DNA from: Actinomadura coerulea | Lineage (GTDB): Bacteria; Actinomycetota; Actinomycetes; Streptosporangiales; Streptosporangiaceae | DNA length: 64,000 bases | Direction: 5' to 3' | NCBI RefSeq assembly: GCF_014208105.1 | Contig: NZ_JACHMQ010000001.1 | Location: 7,378,001 to 7,442,000, forward strand | Shown here: one piece after another, positions 10,023-17,500 of the stretch | How positions within the stretch are numbered: the stretch's first letter is position 1 | Layout: the number at the start of each line of letters is the position of its first letter | Position numbers and translations under genes: made by a program | The notes under the pieces: generated by a model | What the model was told of the DNA's origin: nothing | The model's database searches: none | Seen by the model: the letters and a program-made list of their open reading frames with translations, nothing else

Positions 10023-10054
10023 ACGCTAGGTGCTGGAGCGCACTCCAGGTCAAG
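10023..10054 (-). promoter_or_regulatory. MerR-type promoter for the aldo/keto reductase
   Basis: On the minus strand a -35 box TTGACC (10054-10049) and a -10 box TAGCGT (10028-10023) are separated by 20 bases that contain the dyad CTGGAG-N4-CTCCAG (10033-10048). Over-long spacers filled by a dyad are the hallmark of promoters activated by MerR-family regulators. The -35 box overlaps the stop codon of hypB. No MerR gene is present in this window. Confidence 0.75.
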
Positions 10055-10856
10055 GCGCGGCCGTCACCTCGTCGAGCCAGTCGTACCAGGCGCCCAGGCC
10101 GTCACCGCGGGTCGCCGAGACGGGCAGGACGCGCAGCCCGGGGCACAGTCGGCGGGCCGCGGCCCGGCACGCGTCCATGTCGAAGTCGACGTGCGGCAGC
10201 AGGTCGGTCTTGTTGAGCAGCAGGACGTCCGCGCCGCGGAACATGTGCGGGTACTTCAGCGGCTTGTCGTCGCCCTCGGTGACGGACATGAGCACGACGC
10301 GGGCCCGCTCGCCGAGGTCGAAAAGCGCCGGGCAGACGAGGTTGCCGACGTTCTCGACGAACACGGTGGAGCCGTCGGGCGGCCCCAGCGCGGCCAGCGC
10401 GCCGGCCACCATCGCGGCGTCCAGATGGCAGCCGGCGCCCGTGTTGACCTGGACGGTCCGGGCCCCGGCCGCGGCGAGCCGCCGGGCGTCCAGCAGCGTC
10501 TCCTGGTCGCCCTCGATCACCGAGATCGGCCGGTCCGGGCTCAGGTCGGCGACGGTGCGCTCCAGCAGCGTCGTCTTCCCCGAACCCGGGGAGCTCATCA
10601 CGTTGAGCGCGGCGATGCCGCGTTCGGCCAGCCACGCCCGGTTCCGGACGGCCAGGTCGTCGTTGCGGGCCAGCACCTTCTGGCCCAGCGTCACGACGTG
10701 CCCGTCGTCGTGCCCGTGCCCGTGCCCGTGGACGGGGACGGGGACGGGATCGTGGACGTGGACATGCCCGGCGGCGTGGCCGGGGCCGTCCCCGGGGGCC
10801 GTCAGGGTCGTCAGGCGCGCGGCGTCCCCGCCGTCGCATCCGCAGGTCTCACACAT
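10050..10856 (-). CDS. hypB: Hydrogenase nickel-insertion GTPase HypB
   Basis: HypB is the GTPase that, with HypA, delivers nickel to the hydrogenase large subunit. The 268-residue protein begins with the metal motif MCETCGC. It then has a His-rich stretch (HVHVHD...HGHGHGHDDGH, about residues 30-53) that can store nickel, and a SIMIBI-class G domain with P-loop SSPGSGKTT, the metal/GTP switch residues GAGCHLD, and NKTDL (G4). The His-rich stretch is encoded by a run of imperfect 6-base repeats (about 10700-10775). hypB overlaps hypA by 8 bases, so the two are coupled. Confidence 0.95.
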   Translation of the reverse strand: MCETCGCDGGDAARLTTLTAPGDGPGHAAGHVHVHDPVPVPVHGHGHGHDDGHVVTLGQKVLARNDDLAVRNRAWLAERGIAALNVMSSPGSGKTTLLERTVADLSPDRPISVIEGDQETLLDARRLAAAGARTVQVNTGAGCHLDAAMVAGALAALGPPDGSTVFVENVGNLVCPALFDLGERARVVLMSVTEGDDKPLKYPHMFRGADVLLLNKTDLLPHVDFDMDACRAAARRLCPGLRVLPVSATRGDGLGAWYDWLDEVTAAP

Positions 10857-11187
10857 CGTCGGCGACCTCCACCGCTTTGATCAACAAATCGGCGCCGCCG
10901 CTGATCGTGACGTCGGCGCTGCCGCACGGGCACAGCGCGAGCGGGTCGCGGGCGGGGAAGGAGGCCCCGCAGGCGGCGCAGTCGCCGACGCCCTCCGGCT
11001 CGGTGATGTCGAGCCGCGCGCCCTCGACGCACGTCCCCTCGCCGGCCAGTTCGAAGCAGAAGCGCACCGCGTCCGGCATGACTCCGGAAAGTCTCCCTAT
11101 TTCGAGGTGCACCACCACCACCCGCGAATCGGGCAATTGAGTAGAAATTGCCGCGATGACGCTCTCTGTCACGGCCAGCTCGTGCAC
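10849..11187 (-). CDS. hypA: Hydrogenase nickel chaperone HypA
   Basis: This 112-residue protein is of full HypA length. It carries the nickel-binding N-terminus MHE (His2, Glu3) and the structural zinc site, two Cys pairs in CAACGASFPARDPLALCPCG (about residues 73-92). It hands nickel from HypB to the hydrogenase large subunit. It is transcribed away from hhyS, and the 181-base region between the two ATGs (11188-11368) must hold both promoters. Confidence 0.95.
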   Translation of the reverse strand: MHELAVTESVIAAISTQLPDSRVVVVHLEIGRLSGVMPDAVRFCFELAGEGTCVEGARLDITEPEGVGDCAACGASFPARDPLALCPCGSADVTISGGADLLIKAVEVADDV

Positions 11188-11368
11188 GCGCCCTCCCGGC
11201 CCGCTTCCATTGTCCCAGCGCCGTTCTGCTGCCCCGATCTTCCCTGCTCAAACGGTGTTTTTGCCGAATCAGGGAAAGGCCTTGGGGGGCTTTTCGGGCG
11301 GTGTTTCGCGCCGTTCTCGCAGGGCAACCGCAAGGAGTGATGATCTCGGCAGGTCGAGGGGGGAAGCG

Positions 11369-12418
11369 ATGACGAGCGTCGCTCCGGCGGAACCGCTGAC
11401 GGAGGAGATCCACATTCTGTGGACGTCCGAGGGAATGAGCTGCGACGGGGACACCATCTCGGTGACCGCGGCGTCGCTGCCGAGCATCGAGGACGTCGTC
11501 CTCGGCGCGATACCGGGCCTGCCCAAGGTCCACCTGCACAACAAGGTGCTCGCCTACGAGAACGGCGACGAGTTCATGGAGGCGTTCCGGCAGGCCGCGC
11601 GCGGCGAGCTGGCACCCTTCATCCTCGTCGTCGAGGGCTCGATCCCCAACGAGAACATCAACGGGGACGGCTACTGGACATCGATGGGCAACGACCCCGA
11701 GACCGGCGAGCCGATCACGGTGAACACCTGGATCGACCGGCTCGCGCCGAAGGCGTGGGCGGTCGTGGCGATCGGCACGTGCGCGACCTACGGCGGCATC
11801 CACGCCATGGCCGGCAACCCGACGGGCTGCATGGGCCTCGCCGACTACCTCGGCTGGGACTTCCGCTCCGCGGGCGGGCTGCCGATCGTGAACGTGCCGG
11901 GCTGCCCCGTGCAGCCGGACAACTTCATGGAGACGCTGCTCTGGGTGCTGCACCAGGCGGCCGGGCAGGCGCCGGTCATCCCGCTGGACGACAAGCTGCG
12001 CCCGACGTGGCTGTTCGGCAAGACCGTCCACGAGGGATGCGACCGCGCCGCCTACTACGAGCAGGCCGACTTCGCGCGCGACTACAACTCGCCGAAGTGC
12101 CAGGTGAAGATCGGATGCTGGGGCCCGGTCGTGAACTGCAACGTCACCAAGCGCGGCTGGATGGACGGCATCGGCGGCTGCCCCAACGTGGGCGGCATCT
12201 GCATCGGCTGCACGATGCCCGGCTTCCCGGACAAGTTCATGCCGTTCATGGACGAGCCGCCCGGGGCGAGCCTCTCCACGACGCTGCTGCGGTCCTACGG
12301 GCCGTTCATCCGGAAGATGCGGTCGATCACCAACAAGGGCGCGAACCGGGAACCGAAGTGGCGCCACAACCGGGAGAGGCTGACCAGCGGCTACCAGCCC
12401 CGCTGGCCGCACCAGTGA
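11369..12418 (+). CDS. hhyS: Group 1h [NiFe]-hydrogenase small subunit
   Basis: This is the electron-transfer subunit of an actinobacterial high-affinity (group 1h, Huc/Hhy-type) H2-uptake hydrogenase. The 349-residue protein has no twin-arginine signal, as expected for this group. The usual proximal-cluster CxxC is replaced by SCDGD (Cys25, Asp28), matching the 3Cys/1Asp ligation known for group 1h enzymes. Further cluster ligands are in IGTCATYGG, NVPGCPVQPDN, HEGCD, CWGPVVNC and GGCPNVGGICIGCTMPG. The ATG at 11369 follows GAGGGGGGAAG. Together with hhyL it would oxidise trace H2 to feed the respiratory chain during starvation or sporulation (family knowledge). Confidence 0.95.
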   Translation: MTSVAPAEPLTEEIHILWTSEGMSCDGDTISVTAASLPSIEDVVLGAIPGLPKVHLHNKVLAYENGDEFMEAFRQAARGELAPFILVVEGSIPNENINGDGYWTSMGNDPETGEPITVNTWIDRLAPKAWAVVAIGTCATYGGIHAMAGNPTGCMGLADYLGWDFRSAGGLPIVNVPGCPVQPDNFMETLLWVLHQAAGQAPVIPLDDKLRPTWLFGKTVHEGCDRAAYYEQADFARDYNSPKCQVKIGCWGPVVNCNVTKRGWMDGIGGCPNVGGICIGCTMPGFPDKFMPFMDEPPGASLSTTLLRSYGPFIRKMRSITNKGANREPKWRHNRERLTSGYQPRWPHQ

Positions 12419-12426
12419 GCGGCGGC

Positions 12427-12454
12427 CGCGCCGGCGGGCGGCCCCGCCGGCGCG
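12427..12454 (+). other. 12-bp perfect hairpin between hhyS and hhyL
   Basis: CGCGCCGGCGGG (12427-12438) and CCCGCCGGCGCG (12443-12454) pair perfectly around a CGGC loop, nine bases after the hhyS stop. No U-tract follows, so it may be a partial terminator, an RNA-stability element or a way to set the hhyS:hhyL transcript ratio. Structure is seen; role is inferred. Confidence 0.6.
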
Positions 12455-12550
12455 TCCGTCCTGACCGGCATGACAGGCACGACCGGCATGACCGGCAAGG
12501 ACACGAAAGCGGGACGGCCGCGCCGACGGACGGCGGCGGGCGAGGAAACA

Positions 12551-12601
12551 GGGGCGAGTCATGAAGCGGGGCGAGTCATGAAGCGGGGCGAGTCATGAAG
12601 C
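12551..12601 (+). repeat. Three tandem 17-bp repeats creating relayed start codons for hhyL
   Basis: GGGGCGAGTCATGAAGC occurs three times end to end (12551-12567, 12568-12584, 12585-12601) with no mismatch. Each copy holds an ATG (12561, 12578, 12595), and because 17 is not a multiple of 3 the three ATGs lie in three frames. Translation from the first reads MKRGES and stops at TGA 12579-12581, overlapping the second ATG. The second reads MKRGES and stops at 12596-12598, overlapping the third ATG, which is the hhyL start. Each unit also carries the weak Shine-Dalgarno-like GGGGCGAG. The result is two six-codon mini-ORFs coupled to hhyL. Confidence 0.85.
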
Positions 12602-14400
12602 AGGGGACGCAGGCGCGAGGCGAACGGGCCGCCACGCAGGCGGGGCTCGTCGAGGTGGCGTTCGACCCGATCACCCGGATCGTCGGCAACCTCGGCATCT
12701 ACACCAAGATCGACTTTGCGAACGGGCAGGTGGCCGAGTGCCGGAGCACCTCGTCCATCTTCCGCGGCTACAGCGTGTTCATGAAGGGCAAGGACCCGCG
12801 CGACGCGCACTTCATCACCAGCCGGATCTGCGGCATCTGCGGCGACAACCACGCGGTCTGCTCGATCTACGCCCAGAACATGGCCTACGGGATCAAGCCG
12901 CCGCCGCTCGCCGACTGGATCATCAACCTCGGCGAGGCCGCCGAGTACATGTTCGACCACACGCTGTTCCAGGACAACCTGGTCTTCGTCGACTTCTGCG
13001 AGCGGATGGTCGCCGAGACGAACCCGAGCCTGCTCGCCACGGCCAAGAACACCGACGCGCCGCGCGGCTCCGTGCACGGGCTACGCAAGATCGCAGACAT
13101 CATGACGGCGTTCAACCCGTTCGAGGGCTCGGTCTACAAGGAGGCCCTCCAGGTCAGCCGCATCACCCGCGAGATGATCTGCCTGATGGAGGGGCGCCAC
13201 GTCCACCCGTCCACGCTGTACCCGGGCGGAGTGGGGACGGTCGCGACGCCGCAGGTGTTCACCGACTACCTCGTCCGGCTGACGCGCTGCCTGGACTTCG
13301 TCAAGCGGGCCGTCGCGATGAACGACGACATCTTCGACTTCTTCCTGGAGGCGCTGCCCGGCTACGACCAGGTGGGCCGGCGGCGGACGCTGCTCGGCTG
13401 CTGGGGCGCCTTCCAGAACCCGGACGTCGTCGACTACGACTACCGGCACATGTCCGAGTGGGGGCGGGCCGCCTACGTCACCCCGGGCATCGTCGTGGAC
13501 GGGCAGCTCGTCACGACCGACCTGGTCGAGATCAACCTCGGCATGCGGATCCTGCTCGGCAGCTCCTACTACGACGACTGGGCCAACGAGGAGACCTTCG
13601 TCAAGGAGGACCCGCTCGGCAACCCGATCGACCAGCGGCACCCGTGGAACCAGACGACGCTGCCGAACCCGCAGAAGCGCGACCTCGACGGCGGCAAGTA
13701 CAGCTGGGTGATGAGCCCGCGCTGGCGCCACCCCGAGACCGGCGACCACCTCGCGCTCGACACCGGCGGCGGGCCGCTCGCCCGGCTGTGGGCGACCGCG
13801 CTGGCCGGGGAGGTGGACACCCCGTATGTCCGCTCCACCGGGCACAGCGTCCAGATCGACCTGCCGAAGACCCCCGGCATGCCGGAGATGAACCTGGAGT
13901 GGAAGCCGCCGCAGTACGCCAACACCATCGAGCGCGACCGGGCCCGCGTGTACTTCATCGCCTACGCGGCGGGGATGGCGCTGTACTTCGCCGAGAAGGC
14001 CCTCGACGAGGTCCGGTCCGGGCGGACGAAGGTGTTCACCGACTTCGACGTCCCGGACGAGGCGATCGGCTGCGGGTTCCACGAGGCGGTCCGCGGTGTG
14101 CTGTCGCACCACCTCGTCATCCGCGACGGCAAGATCGCCAACTACCACCCGTACCCGCCGACGCCGTGGAACGCCAGCCCGCGCGACTCCTACGGGACGC
14201 CCGGCCCCTACGAGGACGCCGTCCAGGGGCAGCCGATCTTCGAGGAGAACGGCCCGGACGACTTCAAGGGCATCGACATCATGCGGACGGTCCGCAGCTT
14301 CGACCCGTGCCTGCCGTGCGGCGTGCACATGTACGTCGGCAACGGCCGGACGATCGAGAAGCGGCACTCCCCGATGTTCGGCGCCCAGGAGGGCCACTGA
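12595..14400 (+). CDS. hhyL: Group 1h [NiFe]-hydrogenase large subunit
   Basis: This is the catalytic subunit carrying the NiFe(CN)2CO centre. In its 601 residues the two nickel-binding motifs are clear: L1 RICGICGDNH with Cys79 and Cys82, and L2 DPCLPCGVH with Cys572 and Cys575. His578 is followed by a 23-residue tail (MYVGNG...GAQEGH) that the maturation protease at 17497 would remove after nickel insertion. Long inserts and the overall length fit group 1h. The start at 12595 is the third of three tandem repeated ATGs; only this frame continues. The stop TGA shares its last base with the ATG of the next gene. Confidence 0.95.
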   Translation: MKQGTQARGERAATQAGLVEVAFDPITRIVGNLGIYTKIDFANGQVAECRSTSSIFRGYSVFMKGKDPRDAHFITSRICGICGDNHAVCSIYAQNMAYGIKPPPLADWIINLGEAAEYMFDHTLFQDNLVFVDFCERMVAETNPSLLATAKNTDAPRGSVHGLRKIADIMTAFNPFEGSVYKEALQVSRITREMICLMEGRHVHPSTLYPGGVGTVATPQVFTDYLVRLTRCLDFVKRAVAMNDDIFDFFLEALPGYDQVGRRRTLLGCWGAFQNPDVVDYDYRHMSEWGRAAYVTPGIVVDGQLVTTDLVEINLGMRILLGSSYYDDWANEETFVKEDPLGNPIDQRHPWNQTTLPNPQKRDLDGGKYSWVMSPRWRHPETGDHLALDTGGGPLARLWATALAGEVDTPYVRSTGHSVQIDLPKTPGMPEMNLEWKPPQYANTIERDRARVYFIAYAAGMALYFAEKALDEVRSGRTKVFTDFDVPDEAIGCGFHEAVRGVLSHHLVIRDGKIANYHPYPPTPWNASPRDSYGTPGPYEDAVQGQPIFEENGPDDFKGIDIMRTVRSFDPCLPCGVHMYVGNGRTIEKRHSPMFGAQEGH

Positions 14401-14885
14401 TGGGCTGGGACGACGAGCGCGTCCGCGAGCACGTCCAGCGCCTCGAAGGGCTGCTCGACGGGCTCGACCCCGGGGCGCACCAGGCCGTCCAGGCGCTGGT
14501 GGAGCTGTACGGGGAGGCCTTCGGCCGGATCGTGCGGCTCTGCGCGGACGCCTCGGAGCTGGCCGGCGACGAGCTGGTCGGCCATCTGCTGGCCATGCAC
14601 GGCGTGCACCCGGAGACGCCGGAGGCGCGGGTCCGGCGTGCCCTCGCCGGGCTGGAGGGGTTCCTGGCCAAGCACCGCACGTCCGTGGAGCTCACCGGGG
14701 TGGACGGGGACACGGTGCGGCTGAGGGCCGCGACCGAGGGGCGCGCCGCCGCGCCGCGCCCGGTGCTGGACGCCGTGGAGCGGGCGGCCCTCGCCGCGGC
14801 ACCGGAACTGGAGCGGGTCGAGATCGAGGCGCCCGTGCCGGAGAAGGTGCTGATCACCCTGGACCAGGTGCGGAGCCGCGCATGA
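14400..14885 (+). CDS. NifU-like domain protein of the hydrogenase operon
   Basis: The 161-residue protein has a helical N-terminal half (REHVQRLEGLLDGLDPGAHQAVQALVELYGEAFGRIVRLC) and a C-terminal half that looks like the NifU C-terminal/Nfu fold (GVDGDTVRLRAA...VLDAVERAALAAAPELERVEIEAP). The CxxC pair that normally binds the transient Fe-S cluster in Nfu domains is absent, so it may be a structural accessory rather than a cluster carrier. It follows hhyL with a TGATG overlap, and NifU-like proteins in this position are known from other group 1h loci (recalled, not checked). Confidence 0.7.
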   Translation: MGWDDERVREHVQRLEGLLDGLDPGAHQAVQALVELYGEAFGRIVRLCADASELAGDELVGHLLAMHGVHPETPEARVRRALAGLEGFLAKHRTSVELTGVDGDTVRLRAATEGRAAAPRPVLDAVERAALAAAPELERVEIEAPVPEKVLITLDQVRSRA

Positions 14886-15523
14886 CGCAGGGGCTCTCCA
14901 CACCGAGGCTGGCGGCGCTGGCCTCGGCTCCGCCTCGCCCGGCGCCGCCGCCGGGCGAGGCCGTGGAGCGGTGCGAGCTGTGCGCCGAACCGGTGCGCGA
15001 CGGGCACCGGCACCTGCTCGACCTGGAGGAGGGCGAGCCGCTGTGCGCGTGCGGGGCGTGCGCCGTCCTGTTCGACGGGCAGGCGGCGGGCGGGAGGCAC
15101 TACCGACTCGTCCCGGACCGGCGGCGCGAGCTGGCCGGCTTCCACCTGGACGGCCCGCTGTGGGCCGGTCTCGGCGTCCCGGTCGACCTCGCCTTCTTCT
15201 CCGTCTCCGGGACGGGCGAGGTCACCGCCCGCTATCCGAGCCCGGCGGGGGCGCTGCACGCGGCCGTCCACGCCGCGAGCTGGCGGCGCCTGGCCGAGGT
15301 GAACCCCGTCCTGGCGGAGCTTCGCCCGGACGTGGAGGCGCTCGTCGTGCACCGCGCGCGGGGCGCCGCCGAGCACTGGATCCTCCCGATCGACGACTGC
15401 TTCCGGCTCACCGCCCTGCTGCGCGAGCACTGGACGGGCTTCACCGGCGGCGAGGCGGTCTGGCGGCACATCGACGCGTTCTTCACCGAGTTGAAGCGGC
15501 CCGGGCGGCCACCGAGGAGATGA
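14882..15523 (+). CDS. DUF5947-family protein with cysteine-rich motif
   Basis: The 213-residue protein has near its N-terminus a cysteine/histidine cluster (CELCAEPV at about 33-40, an RHLL segment, then CACGACAVLF at about 57-66), which could bind zinc or an Fe-S cluster. The rest is alpha/beta and ends in a segment with PIDDCFRLTALLREHWTGFTGG. It matches what I recall of DUF5947, a family of hydrogenase-linked proteins of unknown function. It is translationally coupled to the NifU-like gene through ATGA. Confidence 0.7.
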   Translation: MTQGLSTPRLAALASAPPRPAPPPGEAVERCELCAEPVRDGHRHLLDLEEGEPLCACGACAVLFDGQAAGGRHYRLVPDRRRELAGFHLDGPLWAGLGVPVDLAFFSVSGTGEVTARYPSPAGALHAAVHAASWRRLAEVNPVLAELRPDVEALVVHRARGAAEHWILPIDDCFRLTALLREHWTGFTGGEAVWRHIDAFFTELKRPGRPPRR

Positions 15524-15533
15524 GGGGAACACG

Positions 15534-15737
15534 ATGATCAAAGTGGGGAAGCCCGACGTCACTCCCGACAAGCCCTCGCACACGCGGGGCGTCCGCGAGG
15601 GCAACCGGACGGGCAACTACGACAAGCAGGTCGGGCACCTGCCCGACGGCACGTCCACGGCGGCCCGCTCGACGGGGATCAACCCGGAGACGCACGGTCC
15701 GATCCTCGACTCGATGCCGAATCTGTCACCAGCATGA
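15534..15737 (+). CDS. Small hydrophilic protein of the hydrogenase operon
   Basis: This 67-residue protein (MIKVGKPDVTPDKPSHTRGV...) is polar, rich in Pro, Gly, Thr and Asn, and looks largely unstructured, with no Cys and no membrane segment. I do not recognise a domain. It has a good ribosome-binding site (GAGGAGATGAGGGG) before the ATG at 15534. Its stop TGA (15735-15737) overlaps the ATG (15734) of the first mini-ORF of the 56-bp repeat. Its place in the operon suggests an accessory or assembly factor. Confidence 0.65.
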   Translation: MIKVGKPDVTPDKPSHTRGVREGNRTGNYDKQVGHLPDGTSTAARSTGINPETHGPILDSMPNLSPA

Positions 15738-15849
15738 GCGCAGCGAACCGGGGGGTGTGGGGGGTCGCCCCCCCACGGGGAGACACAGCATGAGCGCAGC
15801 GAACCGGGGGGTGTGGGGGGTCGTCCCCCCACAAGGAGACACAGCATGA
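15731..15849 (+). repeat. Two 56-bp tandem repeats with hairpins and two relayed 19-codon mini-ORFs
   Basis: The units 15731-15786 and 15787-15842 are 56 bp each and differ at three positions; the first seven bases of a third unit (AGCATGA) form the start of the next gene. Each unit encodes a 19-residue peptide beginning MSAANRGVWGV: 15734-15793 and 15790-15849. Each stop overlaps the next ATG as ATGA, giving the chain 67-residue gene, peptide 1, peptide 2, DUF6084 gene. Each unit also holds an 8-bp hairpin GTGGGGGG/CCCCCCAC (15757-15776 and 15813-15832) with a TCGC or TCGT loop. The copy just before the DUF6084 gene has the perfect ribosome site AAGGAG; the other has GGGGAG. Confidence 0.85.
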
Positions 15850-16520
15850 TGAATGGGACACCGGAGCTCGGGCTCGATCTGCTCGGTATCGAGCCGGAGA
15901 AGTTCGCGGCCACGCCGACGCTGAGCCTGCGGATCGGGCTGCGGCGGCTGGACGGCGGGCCCGTCCAGTGCGTCCTGCTGACCACGACGGTGACGATCGC
16001 GGCGGCGCGCCGGGGCTACGACGACGCGGAGCGCGACCGGCTCGCCGGGGTGTTCGGCCCGCCGGAGATGTGGGACCGGTCGCTGCGCGGCCTGACCTGG
16101 GCGCGCGTCGGCGCGACCGTGCCGACGTTCCGGGGCGGGACGGAGGCGGCGCTGTCCCTGCCGTGCGGGCACGACATGCAGGTCGCGGCCGACCGGTACC
16201 TGCACGCGCTCGGCGGCGGCGACGTCCCGCTCGACCTCGCCTTCAACGGCACGGTCTTCTACCCCGGCGAGGACGGCGCGCTGCGCACCGGGCAGATCCC
16301 GTGGCATCACGAGGCCACCGGGGACCTGCCCCTCCAGGTGTGGCGGGACCTGATGGGCCGCTACTACGGCACGGCCCGCTGGCTGCGGCTGGACGACGAC
16401 TGCTTCGGCCGCCTGTCGGCCTACCGGGCGCGCCGCGCGCACTCCTCGTTCGACGACACGGTCGACGAGCTGCTGAGCCACGCCGAGAAGCGACGCGGGG
16501 AGGAAGAGTGGACCGCCTGA
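15846..16520 (+). CDS. DUF6084-family protein of the hydrogenase operon
   Basis: The 224-residue protein (MMNGTPELGLDLLGIEPEKFAATPTLSLRIGL...) appears to be a beta-rich domain with a central PTFRGGTEAALSLPC segment and a TARWLRLDDDCFGRL segment. It fits my recollection of DUF6084, which is found in hydrogenase gene clusters with unknown function. The ATG at 15846 is preceded by AAGGAG and overlaps the stop of the upstream mini-ORF. A second ATG follows immediately (15849). Confidence 0.65.
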   Translation: MMNGTPELGLDLLGIEPEKFAATPTLSLRIGLRRLDGGPVQCVLLTTTVTIAAARRGYDDAERDRLAGVFGPPEMWDRSLRGLTWARVGATVPTFRGGTEAALSLPCGHDMQVAADRYLHALGGGDVPLDLAFNGTVFYPGEDGALRTGQIPWHHEATGDLPLQVWRDLMGRYYGTARWLRLDDDCFGRLSAYRARRAHSSFDDTVDELLSHAEKRRGEEEWTA

Positions 16521-17500
16521 GGGCGATCGCGGACACCGTCCTCTACGAGGGGTACCTCCTCTGGCCGTACCGCCGGTCCGCGTTGAAGAACCGGCAGCGG
16601 TGGACGATCGGCGGCGTCTACCCGCGCGGCTACGCCGAGCGGAACAGTGACCGCTGGACGGTCCGCACCGAGTTCCTCCTCGAAGCCGGGCCCGGCACCG
16701 AGGTCGAGGTCACGCTCCGGTTCCTGCACGCGGTGCACCGCCAGGTGATGCACGGCGACACCCCCGTGGACGAGATCCGCATCGGGGACGAGATCCATAC
16801 GACGTGGCAGGAGGCCCGCGAGCGCGAGCTCGCCGGCGGCCCGGTCGCGGTCGAGCGCCTCGTGGACGCTCCCGTCCGGGTCCCCGTCGAGGTGGCCGCG
16901 GGCGCCGAGGAGGAGCCCGTGGAGGGCAAGGCGCCGTGCGGGGGCGGCGGTGTGCGGTTCGTCCGGTCGTGGGGGCGGGTGGAGGGACGGGTCGAGGTCT
17001 CGGCCGTGCCCGCCGGGGACGGCGCGGTGCGGCTGCGCGTGGAGGTCGTCAACACCGGCGCCGCCGAGGAGCGCGAGGACGCCGTCCGCGCCGGGATGCT
17101 GTGCGCCCATGTCCTGGCGCGCACCGGCGGCGGCGCGTTCGTGTCGCTGACGGATCCGCCGGAGCGGCTCGCGGAGGCGGCCGCCGGGTGCGGCAAGGAC
17201 GGGCTCTGGCCGGTCCTCGCGGGGGAGCCGGGCAGCCACGACACCGTCCTCGCGGCGCCGATCGTCCTCTACGACTGGCCGCAGGTGGCGCCGGAGAGCC
17301 CCGGCGACCTGTTCGACGGGACGGAGATCGACCAGCTGCTGATCCTCAGCGTGCTCAGCCTCACCGAGGACGAGCGGCGGGAGATGGCGGCGACCGACCC
17401 GAAGGCGCGGCGAGTCCTGGAGCGGTGCGGCGCGCTGTCGTCGGATGAGCTGCTGGCGCTGCACGGCACGCTGCGGGATCCGCGGAAGGACGTCTGGTGA
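16508..17500 (+). CDS. Uncharacterised protein of the hydrogenase operon
   Basis: The 330-residue protein starts with GTG at 16508 inside the end of the upstream gene (13-base overlap). It begins VDRLRAIADTVLYEGYLLWPYRRSALKNRQRWTIGGVYPRGYA and contains a long predicted beta-rich middle with a FVRSWGRVEGRVEVSAVP segment and a helical C-terminus ending LSSDELLALHGTLRDPRKDVW. I recognise no named domain, but its fixed place between hhySL and the maturation protease suggests a role in enzyme assembly. The last four bases form GTGA with the protease gene start. Confidence 0.65.
   Translation: MDRLRAIADTVLYEGYLLWPYRRSALKNRQRWTIGGVYPRGYAERNSDRWTVRTEFLLEAGPGTEVEVTLRFLHAVHRQVMHGDTPVDEIRIGDEIHTTWQEARERELAGGPVAVERLVDAPVRVPVEVAAGAEEEPVEGKAPCGGGGVRFVRSWGRVEGRVEVSAVPAGDGAVRLRVEVVNTGAAEEREDAVRAGMLCAHVLARTGGGAFVSLTDPPERLAEAAAGCGKDGLWPVLAGEPGSHDTVLAAPIVLYDWPQVAPESPGDLFDGTEIDQLLILSVLSLTEDERREMAATDPKARRVLERCGALSSDELLALHGTLRDPRKDVW

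Noticed and set aside
15617..15985. Minus-strand peptides across the 56-bp repeats (with repeated PPHTP-like segments)
   Set aside because: They are the complement of the repeat units; the plus-strand arrangement with ATGA junctions and ribosome sites explains the sequence better.
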